This document shows positions 45,906-53,450 of a DNA stretch of 64,000 bases, in pieces. This DNA is from Sporocytophaga sp. (lineage in GTDB: Bacteria; Bacteroidota; Bacteroidia; Cytophagales; Cytophagaceae): positions 62,001-126,000 of the forward strand of contig JANQAB010000008.1 in assembly GCA_024707265.1 (NCBI GenBank), written 5' to 3'. The position numbers were made by a program, and so were the translations under genes. Position 1 is the stretch's first letter; each line of letters opens with the position of its first letter. Below the pieces are notes generated by a model, which did not search any database, was not told the origin of the DNA, and worked only from the letters and a program-made list of their open reading frames with translations.

Positions 45906-46782
45906 TGCTCAATTTATTCTTTACTTCAAGAAATCTTTTATTGGTAAATTTTTTCAGGATAGCAAGAGATCTTGCAGGTGCGGCAGACACGAGACCTCCG
46001 TATATGGCCCGGTCAATATCCTGTAATCCTTGCTGTAAATCTTCCTGTTTATATAAGTCAATAATTTCTGTAGTGGTATAGGTATTAACAGGAATATTTT
46101 CAAGTCTGGTAAGATAAACCTTCCATAAATTTAAAGCCCTTTCTACAATATCCGGATCATTTTCCCTCTTAAATTCTTTTTCATGTTTTTCAAAGTTTCT
46201 CAGAAAAGTGAGATGTGCTTTTCTGATGACATAAAGTTTGTAACTTCTGACAATCGTCTTTCCAAACAACATATAGAACAAGAAGAGGAAGAAGAAGATG
46301 ATTGCAGCTACTCCAAGAATCAAAGGATAGTTAATCGTTTTCTTTACTCTGGTATACTGTGTGTCACTTAACAGCTTTTGTCCTGCAAGTGTCTTAATGT
46401 TTTGAATAATTGCAACAGAGTCGCTCTGACTATAAACTTTAAGACTATCACCATTGCGGATGTAAAAAACAGGAAGGCTTAGTTTTTGAATGCTGTCTGT
46501 TTTAAAGGTGTCAAAAATGTAAACGACACAATCTTTACTGATTCCGTTAACCGTTTTAGTCGGAAAATAATTTTTGCCAATCAGCTCAAACGGTTTATAA
46601 TTGTAATTGGAGTCTGGGAATAAAACCTGTTCATCAGCATTATAGGAAAGGCTTAAGGAGAAATTAAACGGAGCCCCTATTTGAACAGAGTCTTGCTGAA
46701 AAAATCCTTTAGGAAGTAAAGTCTGACTCTTTAAAAGAAATGGAAATATTATACTAAGAAGTAACGTCAAAAATCTTTTCAT
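45898..46782 (-). CDS. Membrane protein of a Bat-like operon (DUF4381-like position)
   Basis: The 294-aa protein has an N-terminal signal peptide (FLTLLLSIIFPFLLKSQ), an extracytoplasmic beta-rich region, one central transmembrane helix at about 151-172 (YPLILGVAAIIFFFLFLFYML), and a cytoplasmic helical domain with ALNLWKVYLTRLENIPVNTYTT. In typical Bacteroidota Bat operons a protein of this build lies between the DUF58 gene and batA, as here. I cannot confirm a named family from sequence alone. Confidence 0.65.
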   Translation of the reverse strand: MKRFLTLLLSIIFPFLLKSQTLLPKGFFQQDSVQIGAPFNFSLSLSYNADEQVLFPDSNYNYKPFELIGKNYFPTKTVNGISKDCVVYIFDTFKTDSIQKLSLPVFYIRNGDSLKVYSQSDSVAIIQNIKTLAGQKLLSDTQYTRVKKTINYPLILGVAAIIFFFLFLFYMLFGKTIVRSYKLYVIRKAHLTFLRNFEKHEKEFKRENDPDIVERALNLWKVYLTRLENIPVNTYTTTEIIDLYKQEDLQQGLQDIDRAIYGGLVSAAPARSLAILKKFTNKRFLEVKNKLSNV

Positions 46783-46784
46783 CT

Positions 46785-47657
46785 CTACCTTTTGCTTCGC
46801 ATCCTTCTTATTTTAAATAACTGAACTAGTTTGGTTAAATAATCTTCATTTGTATTTACCCAAATATAGTTAGCTCCGTTTCTTCTGCAAAATTGCTCTA
46901 GCTTGAGTTTATTTTCAGCGTAGCCTTTATTTATTTTTTCTCTGAATTTTGAGGAAGAAGAGTTGACCCAGATGGTCTTTTTGGTTTCTTTATCATAAAG
47001 TGGGATAATGCCGAGATTGGGAAACTTGATCTCTCTGGGATCGTTGAGATGAATAACAACGAGGTCATGCTTGTGTGCAAGAGCAGAAAGATTAGTATTG
47101 TAGCCTTCGTCTATAAAGTCTGAAATGAAAATTACCACGCTTTTTTTCTTTAGCATGGATAAGGTAAATTTTAAGGATTTCTGAAGGTCTGTTTTAATTG
47201 AAACCGGATTCAGGTTAAAAAGAGTGCCAATCATTTGATAGGCATGACGCATTCCCTTATCAGGTTTTATGTACGCTTCCTTCTGATCGCTGAAACATAT
47301 CAGTCCTACACTTCCGTTATCTTTAACTGCAGATAGTGAAAGTACCGCACATATTTCTCTCGCAATATCAATTTTTCTTGTATTTTTCCCTATTTCCTGA
47401 GAAGCACTTACATCAAGAATGAAGAATACGTTTTGTTCTTTTTCTTCCTTAAATGTCTTTACAAAAGTACCATGGCCTTTAGCCGAAACGTTCCAGTCAA
47501 TAGTCCTTACATCATCTCCGTATTGATAAGAGCGGACATCGTCAAATTCCAGGCCAGATCCTTTAAATACAGAATGAAAGTCACCATGCATGTGATTATT
47601 CACTGCTTTTCTGATCTGTATTTCGTATTTCCGTATTTTCTTAAGTAGTTCTTTCAT
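46785..47657 (-). CDS. DUF58-domain protein of the Bat-like operon
   Basis: The 290-aa protein holds the DUF58 signature FDDVRSYQYGDDVRTIDWNVSA and a degenerate VWA-like MIDAS (LDVSASQEIG), then SDFIDEGYNTN. DUF58 proteins couple to MoxR AAA ATPases, but no moxR gene is adjacent; the upstream neighbour is the divergent lipoprotein gene. It heads a three-gene transcript (DUF58, 294-aa membrane protein, BatA). Confidence 0.87.
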   Translation of the reverse strand: MKELLKKIRKYEIQIRKAVNNHMHGDFHSVFKGSGLEFDDVRSYQYGDDVRTIDWNVSAKGHGTFVKTFKEEKEQNVFFILDVSASQEIGKNTRKIDIAREICAVLSLSAVKDNGSVGLICFSDQKEAYIKPDKGMRHAYQMIGTLFNLNPVSIKTDLQKSLKFTLSMLKKKSVVIFISDFIDEGYNTNLSALAHKHDLVVIHLNDPREIKFPNLGIIPLYDKETKKTIWVNSSSSKFREKINKGYAENKLKLEQFCRRNGANYIWVNTNEDYLTKLVQLFKIRRMRSKR

Positions 47658-47720
47658 TGCTGAACTTAAACAAGGAAAAGAGACTTTTTAAAATTAGCAT
47701 TAAAATAAGTAATTTTCGCC

Positions 47721-48062
47721 GTGAAAAAGTTTTTTTTGGTTTTATTGTTGGCTGCTGCATCTTGCAAGGGGCCTGCTGAAGAAATTCCAGAGGATATCCT
47801 TCCAAAGGAAAAGATGGTTCAGATACTAATAAGAATTCATATTGCAGAAGCTACAGTAGGGATAAAAAATCTTCCTTCGGACTCAGCTTCAAAGCTTTAT
47901 AAGTCTTATCAGAATGAAATATTCAAAGAGCAAACTGTTGATGATTCGACTTATGCCAGGAGTTATTCTTTTTATGTGACAAGGCCTGAGCTTATGAATG
48001 AAATTTATGGTGCAGTAGTAGATAGTCTGAGTCTTAGGGAGACAAGAGGTAAACTGGATTAG
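47721..48062 (+). CDS. DUF4296-domain lipoprotein
   Basis: The 113-aa protein begins at a GTG (KKFFLVLLLAAASC), a short lipoprotein signal with lipobox AASC. The DUF4296 core ILPKEKMVQILIRIHIAEA and YKSYQNEIFKEQTVDDSTYARSYSFY follows. The family is Bacteroidota-specific and of unknown function. A TAATTTTC element lies just upstream, a near match to the -7 consensus. The convergent 87-aa gene ends 1 bp beyond its stop. Confidence 0.85.
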   Translation: MKKFFLVLLLAAASCKGPAEEIPEDILPKEKMVQILIRIHIAEATVGIKNLPSDSASKLYKSYQNEIFKEQTVDDSTYARSYSFYVTRPELMNEIYGAVVDSLSLRETRGKLD

Positions 48063-48063
48063 T

Positions 48064-48327
48064 TTACCTGTTTTTTTCTAGTTTCTGATTTTTCAGAGAA
48101 GTTTCAGAAGAATTATCTTCATTTTCGGAAATCCATATTGCTAGAAATACTACTAGAATAATCAGGACCAATCCGAGAAATTTTTTGTCTTTGTATAATG
48201 GTTTTACTGCTTTTTTATAGTCAGTCAGCTGATTATAACTTTTTATTAACTGGTCAAAGTTTTGATGGCTGGCAATTTTGTCGTCAGAGGGTCGGGGTTT
48301 ATTTTTGTTAATTTTAAATTTTCCCAT
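48064..48327 (-). CDS. Small single-pass membrane protein coupled to an ECF sigma factor
   Basis: I do not recognise a named family. The 87-aa protein has a charged N-terminal region of about 48 residues (KINKNKPRPSDDKIASHQNF), a single hydrophobic helix at about 51-67 (LGLVLIILVVFLAIWI) and a short polar tail. It starts 2 bp after the sigma factor stop, so the two are co-transcribed. Position and topology fit a minimal anti-sigma factor whose cytoplasmic N-terminus binds the sigma factor, but no zinc-anti-sigma motif (HxxxCxxC) is present. Confidence 0.55.
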   Translation of the reverse strand: MGKFKINKNKPRPSDDKIASHQNFDQLIKSYNQLTDYKKAVKPLYKDKKFLGLVLIILVVFLAIWISENEDNSSETSLKNQKLEKNR

Positions 48328-48329
48328 GA

Positions 48330-48896
48330 TCAGGCTTTAAATCTTTGATTAAGGATTTCCCTTAATTTATCTAATATTCTGTACGTTTTTACTTTTGCGT
48401 TATTTTCTGTCATTCCCAGAATGTATCCAACTTCTTTGAATGATTTTTGATCAAAGAACCTAAGTTCTATTATTTGCATTTCTTTCTCATCCAGATTTTC
48501 CAGGGCTTTGAGCATTCCATCTTCAATGTTTTCTGTTTTATCAAGGTGAAGCTCTTCTTTCAGTTCTAGAATTTCTGCCTCTTCAATATTAATGGAACGG
48601 ACGGATTTTGTTTTTCTGTAATACAAATTCACTTCGTTTGTGGCTACGCGGAAAAGGAATGCTGAAAAGGGGAGCCCTTTAAACTCGTACTTTTTAATAC
48701 TTATCAATGCCTGAAGAAATACATGGCTGGTAAGATCTGCAGTCAGGTCTTCATTATCCGTTCTTTTATATATATAAAGGAAAATCTTTCTATAATATTT
48801 ATTATATATATGAGAGAAATGTTTTGGATCAGACCTGGAGGCCTGTATCCATTCCATTTCCCTGGCTATTTCTTCTTTGGTCTGATGATTACTCAA
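48330..48896 (-). CDS. ECF-type RNA polymerase sigma factor
   Basis: The 188-aa protein has a sigma-2 region (FSHIYNKYYRKIFLYIYKRT, then LPFSAFLFRVATNEVNLYYRK) and a sigma-4 region (LDEKEMQIIELRFFDQKSFK, then EVGYILGMTENNAKVKTYR) with the helix-turn-helix. Group IV sigma factors direct transcription of envelope or stress genes. Its only partner is the small membrane protein directly downstream. Confidence 0.9.
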   Translation of the reverse strand: MSNHQTKEEIAREMEWIQASRSDPKHFSHIYNKYYRKIFLYIYKRTDNEDLTADLTSHVFLQALISIKKYEFKGLPFSAFLFRVATNEVNLYYRKTKSVRSINIEEAEILELKEELHLDKTENIEDGMLKALENLDEKEMQIIELRFFDQKSFKEVGYILGMTENNAKVKTYRILDKLREILNQRFKA

Positions 48897-48949
48897 AATA
48901 AAAAGTTTAAAACCATAATACGGAAACTTTAAAAAGATACAGAGAAACG

Positions 48950-50212
48950 TTATAATTTTTTTATTTCATTTAAAGCTCCCCGAGCTTTATTGTCTATCCC
49001 GTTTTTGTAATAGTAGTCTTTATAGGTTAGAGCCTTTTCGAAGTAAAAAACGGCCTGTTCTTTATTGTTTTGATATCTATATATATAACCTAATTGAAGG
49101 GCGGAATTAGGAGCAAAATATAACTTTTTGTCTCCGGATAGATCAATAGTTTTTTTATAGAATTTTATTGCATCTGTGATTTTACCTGTTTTATGATAAA
49201 GTCTTGCAAATCTGTAATAGTATTCAATTTCATCTTTTAGGGAATGAAAATCCTTAGGGGATAATTTCTCCAGGATATCTTCGGCGGTATTGAAAAATCC
49301 ACCATCAATGGCCAATCTGGCTTTCATAATATTTTTGTCAGAAAAATCTCTGTTTTCTGCAAAGTAAAGTGCATACTTATCTCCATCATAAATAGCATGG
49401 CCTTCTTTTATTATTTGTGGTAGTATTTGTATAGCTTTTTGGTCTTCATTATTTAGCCAGTAACATAGGAAGATTTTATAATAGGCTTCCTTTTTAAAAT
49501 TTTCTCCCCTGTAATCAGTGAGAAATCTTTTATAGAAGTAAAATGCTTTTGTGTAAAAACCTTTTTGGAGATAGATATCGCCAATCATCAGATGGAGATA
49601 GGCAAAGTTAAGATAGTTACTACCATAGTCAGTACTGCTTTCCAGAATACAAAGAGCCTCCTCTGAGTGGGCATTTTTCATGCAAACAGAAGCATATAAA
49701 AAGGTGTAAAGTAAATTGTCTTTATCATTGAGATATAAATCTTTTACAGCTTTCTCGGATCCAACTTCCTTTCCTAAAATAAAATTCATTACAGCAATGC
49801 GAAGTATTTTTGCTTCAGATGCAAAAGGAGTCTCAGATTCCGAAACTATTTTAAGCATTTCCAGACCTTCTTTTACACTTCCTTCCATACCCACAAGATT
49901 TACAATCCATGTGTATTTTTCAGGAATTGAGCCTATTAAGATTTTTAAAAGTCCGATGGATTTGTTGTTAGGGAGGAAGTCTGGATATTTGAGAGCGTTT
50001 TCAGCTAGGGTTTTATAGGCAAGTCTTAATTCCCACAAGGAACTGATTTCTTCTCCGAATTTAAGTTTTACAAAAGCCCTTTGGAGTTTTATTTCACCTA
50101 ATACAAATAAATAATATGGAGAATGAGGGGTTAGTCCAGACACCTTGATTTCTGCCGCTTCAGATTGTTGCTTATATCTTTCAAGAAGTGCCGGATTTTC
50201 TTCTACCAGCAT
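48950..50212 (-). CDS. TPR-repeat protein, probably secreted; true start unclear
   Basis: The first ATG is at 50212, giving 420 residues of TPR-like helical repeats (YLNFAYLHLMIGDIYLQKGF, RFARLYHKTGKITDAIKFYK, ALQLGYIYRYQNNKEQAVFY). The frame is clearly coding further upstream: it reads TEASKAKYQEVLKLKSV and, further back, a signal-peptide-like FFISLSPTLYAQ to about 50390. No ATG, GTG or TTG is present there before an in-frame stop, and the upstream part lies within the terminator at 50387-50438. A non-AUG start, or another base error, is therefore likely. Function is unknown. Confidence 0.75.
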   Translation of the reverse strand: MLVEENPALLERYKQQSEAAEIKVSGLTPHSPYYLFVLGEIKLQRAFVKLKFGEEISSLWELRLAYKTLAENALKYPDFLPNNKSIGLLKILIGSIPEKYTWIVNLVGMEGSVKEGLEMLKIVSESETPFASEAKILRIAVMNFILGKEVGSEKAVKDLYLNDKDNLLYTFLYASVCMKNAHSEEALCILESSTDYGSNYLNFAYLHLMIGDIYLQKGFYTKAFYFYKRFLTDYRGENFKKEAYYKIFLCYWLNNEDQKAIQILPQIIKEGHAIYDGDKYALYFAENRDFSDKNIMKARLAIDGGFFNTAEDILEKLSPKDFHSLKDEIEYYYRFARLYHKTGKITDAIKFYKKTIDLSGDKKLYFAPNSALQLGYIYRYQNNKEQAVFYFEKALTYKDYYYKNGIDNKARGALNEIKKL

Positions 50213-50386
50213 CTTAATTGTTTCGGCAAGGTGTTCTACATAAATATTTATTCCATTTGCAGTTTGATCCTGTAGTGCAGGGGCGAAGCCTGTTACGGAT
50301 TTTAGTTTAAGTACTTCCTGATATTTAGCTTTGCTGGCTTCAGTAAAGGAAAATTGTGCGTAAAGAGTGGGGGATAAAGAAATGAA

Positions 50387-50438
50387 AAAAATATAAAAAA
50401 AGGGCGTACTAAAATAGCAGCCCTTTTTTTATATTTTT
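50387..50438 (-). terminator. Terminator after the zinc-ribbon gene, overlapping the start of the TPR gene
   Basis: A perfect 19-bp stem (core TATAAAAAAAGGGC) with a 14-nt loop lies 27 bp after the zinc-ribbon stop on the minus strand and ends in a T run. It is the same style as the other terminators in the window, but its distal arm falls inside the apparent signal-peptide coding region of the downstream TPR gene. Confidence 0.75.
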
Positions 50439-50464
50439 GATTAGAAACTTCAATCCTCAAATTG

Positions 50465-51212
50465 TTATTTTTTTGCAGTTTCAAGCACAACAGTTTCAAC
50501 ATCTGCGAAAATACGGCCGCAATGTTCGCAAACTATAAGCTTTTTCTTATCTCTGATATCTACTTGTCTTTGTGGGGGTACAGTGTTGAAACATCCGCCG
50601 CAGGCATCTCTTTTAACAGAAACAACAGCCAGACCATTGTTTGCGTTAAGACGGATTTTATTGTAGGAATTGAGTAATCTTTCTTCTATTGATTTTGAAG
50701 CTTTTTCTCTTTCCTTTAAAAGTTTGGCTTCTTCGTCTTTGCTTTCTGAGCTTAAGGTTTCAAGCTCATCTTTTTTTTGCTTCAGATCTTTCTTTCTGTC
50801 ATCTAGAATTCTTTGGGTATTCTCGATGTCATCGTTTTTCTGATTGATCTTGTGCTGATATTCTTTAGTTCTTTTTTCACTAATCTGAATTTCAAGCTGT
50901 TGTAGCTCTACTTCTTTAGTGATAGCATCGTATTCTCTGTTGTTTCTTACATTTTTTCTGCTGATCTTCATATTTTTTGATATTTTTTTCAGCGTCCTTT
51001 ATTGCAAGCTTGTTTTTGGTGATTTCGTCGTTTAGGTTTTGGATATCACTTTGATACTTGCCAACCCTTGTCTCGTATCCTTCAAGCTCATCCTCAAGGT
51101 CTCTAACTTCTTCGGGTAAGTCTCCTCTTATTTTTTTTATTTCCTCGAGTTTAGAGTCGATGGTCTGAAGTTTTACCAGAGCTTCAAGTTTTTGTGCTAT
51201 CGTGGTTTCCAT
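50465..51212 (-). CDS. Coiled-coil C4-type zinc-ribbon protein, frameshifted as sequenced
   Basis: The intended 248-aa protein (COG1579 type) is a long antiparallel coiled coil followed by a C-terminal zinc ribbon CGGCF...CEHCG (four Cys near residues 203-229). The first frame (METTIAQKLEALVKLQTIDS) stops at 50916. The second, from 50971, carries the rest. Dropping one base from the six-T run at 50952-50957 joins them as QQKNVRNNREYDAITKEVE. Members probably bind nucleic acid or act in cell-envelope processes; function is unproven. It follows Nif3 by 5 bp, a pairing seen in many bacteria. Confidence 0.87.
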
Positions 51213-51217
51213 TTATT

Positions 51218-52315
51218 CTAAATATAACTTATGGGGTTTGTGTTAATTTTTGACAAAACGATTGCAATATTAGTAAAATTTTTGTTCAAAAGCTCGCAAA
51301 TTAGCTCTTTTGTAAAAACTTCACTTTCATAATGCCCAATATCTGCAATGATTATTTTTCCATCTGCGTCAAAATACTCATGATATTTGAAATCTGATGT
51401 GATAAATACATCGGCTTTTTGCTGTATTGCATTCTTTAGAAGAAAATTACCTGCGCCTCCGCAGGCCGCTACTTTTTTAATTTTTCCTGAAAGTAATCGG
51501 GTAAATTTGATTACTGACAGATTCATACGTTCTTTTAAAAACTTCAGAAATGCTTCCGGATCCATTGCTTCCTGCAGCTCTCCTATAACACCAGACCCTG
51601 TTTCTAAGTTCTCATTTTCCAATAATAATATGTCAAATGCCGGCTCTTCATAGGGATGAGATGCTCTCAGAGCCTGTACAACCTGCCTTTGAATATGGCC
51701 TGGAAATATGAGTTCAATTCTGGCTTCTGTTACAAACTCTTGCTGATTGGCTTTGCCAATATGAGGGGCGGCATTCTCATTCGCCATAAATGAACCTGTA
51801 CCCTCAAGCTGAAAGCTACAATTACTGTAATTCCCAATGTTACCGGCCCCAACTTTATATAGGGATGATAAGACATTTTCTTTGTGGGAAACAGGTACAA
51901 ACGATATCAGCTTTTTTAACAATCCGGTTTTGGGCGCAAGGATTTTTGGATTCAGGAGTGATAGTTTTTCTGCAATTTTAAAGTTCACACCATTTTTTAC
52001 ATTATCCAGATTGGTGTGAATGGCATACAGACAAATGTCATATTTAATGGCTTTGATAACCGTACGCTCCACATAATTGCTTCCGGTAAGTCTTTTCAGC
52101 CCTCTGAATATTATTGGATGATGAGCTATAATCAGATTGTATCCCAATGATTTGGCTTCCTCAATAACCTCTTCCGTTAGGTCAAGCGTAACTAAAACTC
52201 CAGAAAGGTCAGCTGATGCATTGCCTGTGAGGAGTCCTGAGTTGTCATAATCTTCCTGATAGGCCGGAGGGGCAAAAGATTCAAGAAAGGTTATAACGTC
52301 TTTAATTTTGGTCAT
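51218..52315 (-). CDS. Nif3-like dinuclear metal-centre protein
   Basis: The YqfO/Nif3 family is a metal-binding enzyme often annotated as GTP cyclohydrolase I type 2 homologue. From the ATG at 52315 the protein has about 365 residues. Metal ligands are visible in IIAHHPIIFRG and DIGHYESEVF. An inserted middle domain (VPVSHKENVLSSLYKVGAGN) is the PII-like segment found in the long form. A longer frame starts at a TTG (52372) but adds residues unlike the family. Physiological role is uncertain. Confidence 0.9.
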   Translation of the reverse strand: MTKIKDVITFLESFAPPAYQEDYDNSGLLTGNASADLSGVLVTLDLTEEVIEEAKSLGYNLIIAHHPIIFRGLKRLTGSNYVERTVIKAIKYDICLYAIHTNLDNVKNGVNFKIAEKLSLLNPKILAPKTGLLKKLISFVPVSHKENVLSSLYKVGAGNIGNYSNCSFQLEGTGSFMANENAAPHIGKANQQEFVTEARIELIFPGHIQRQVVQALRASHPYEEPAFDILLLENENLETGSGVIGELQEAMDPEAFLKFLKERMNLSVIKFTRLLSGKIKKVAACGGAGNFLLKNAIQQKADVFITSDFKYHEYFDADGKIIIADIGHYESEVFTKELICELLNKNFTNIAIVLSKINTNPISYI

Positions 52316-52382
52316 TTTAACACCTTTTAAAAAATAACATGCTATTTTACTAAATTGCAGCCTTGACAGCAATTAATTTGAG

Positions 52383-53444
52383 ATGTTTGTTTTGAAAATA
52401 TTACTTTGGCCATTTGCAGTTCTTTATGATGCTGTCACAAGAGTAAGAAATTACCTTTTCGACATCGGGAGAAAGCCATCATTTTCTTTTGAAACGTTTG
52501 TTGCAAATGTCGGGAATCTTACTGTTGGTGGGACAGGTAAAACTCCTCATGTAGAGTTGCTTATTAATGTTTTGGCAAATCATTACAAAATAGCCACTCT
52601 TAGCCGTGGATATGGCAGAAAGTCCAGAGGGTTTTTACTTGCAGATAAAAATTCTGATGCAGATTTATTAGGGGATGAACCCATGCAGTTTTACCATAAA
52701 TATGGAGATAAGGTTACTGTTGCTGTTGGTGAGGAAAGGGCTCATGCTATTCCCTGTATTTTGCATGAAGTAGAAGATACAAAAGTTATTTTACTGGATG
52801 ATGCTTACCAGCATCGATATGTCATTCCTGATATCAATATTCTTTTGTCTGATTATTCCCGACCATTTTACAAGGATCTGGTTTTACCGGCAGGCAGACT
52901 CAGAGAATCCAGAAAAGGTGCAGAGAGAGCGGATGCTGTAATAGTAACCAAATGTCCGGAGGAATTATCTGCAGAAGAGCAGCAAGTAATCAGCAATGAT
53001 GTCCGAAAATATGCCGGTCAAAAGAAGCCTGTCTATTTTACTACTATAAAGTATTTAAAACCTGTACCTGTTTTCAAAAAATCTGAGGATATCCCGAAGA
53101 AAATAGTTTTTTTTGCAGGTATAGCCAACCCATCGCAGGTAATTGAAAAAATCAGTAAAGATTATCAACTGCAGGAAAGTGTCAGATTTTCGGATCATCA
53201 CACTTATAAATTAAAAGATGTGGAGCATTTAATAGCAAAAGCCAGAGCCTTTGGTAATGATACCGGATTGCTCACCACTGAAAAGGATATGGTACGACTT
53301 TTGACTCCGGAATTTGCCGAAATGTTGAAAGCTATTCCTTTTTTTTATATCCCTATTGAAGTAAAATTTCTTGAGGGAAAACAAAAATTTGAAGAATGGA
53401 TTTTAAATTCTGTCCATTCTAAATACAGTTCTGATAAGATTTGA
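52383..53444 (+). CDS. lpxK: Tetraacyldisaccharide 4'-kinase
   Basis: LpxK phosphorylates the 4' position of the lipid A disaccharide at the inner membrane, so the cell makes lipopolysaccharide or a related lipid A. The 353-aa length is standard. An N-terminal hydrophobic stretch (FVLKILLWPFAVLYDAVTRVR) is followed by the P-loop VGNLTVGGTGKTPHVE, LSRGYGRKSRGF, DDAYQHRYV and LPAGRLRESRKGAERAD. It diverges from Nif3 and is followed 6 bp later by a porin gene. Confidence 0.95.
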   Translation: MFVLKILLWPFAVLYDAVTRVRNYLFDIGRKPSFSFETFVANVGNLTVGGTGKTPHVELLINVLANHYKIATLSRGYGRKSRGFLLADKNSDADLLGDEPMQFYHKYGDKVTVAVGEERAHAIPCILHEVEDTKVILLDDAYQHRYVIPDINILLSDYSRPFYKDLVLPAGRLRESRKGAERADAVIVTKCPEELSAEEQQVISNDVRKYAGQKKPVYFTTIKYLKPVPVFKKSEDIPKKIVFFAGIANPSQVIEKISKDYQLQESVRFSDHHTYKLKDVEHLIAKARAFGNDTGLLTTEKDMVRLLTPEFAEMLKAIPFFYIPIEVKFLEGKQKFEEWILNSVHSKYSSDKI

Positions 53445-53450
53445 TTAATA

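Noticed and set aside
50302-50502. A minus-strand frame crossing the terminator, considered as the TPR gene N-terminus after adding one T
   Set aside because: It would require coding through a perfect terminator stem and overlap the zinc-ribbon 3' end; kept only as one option in the finding on the TPR start.
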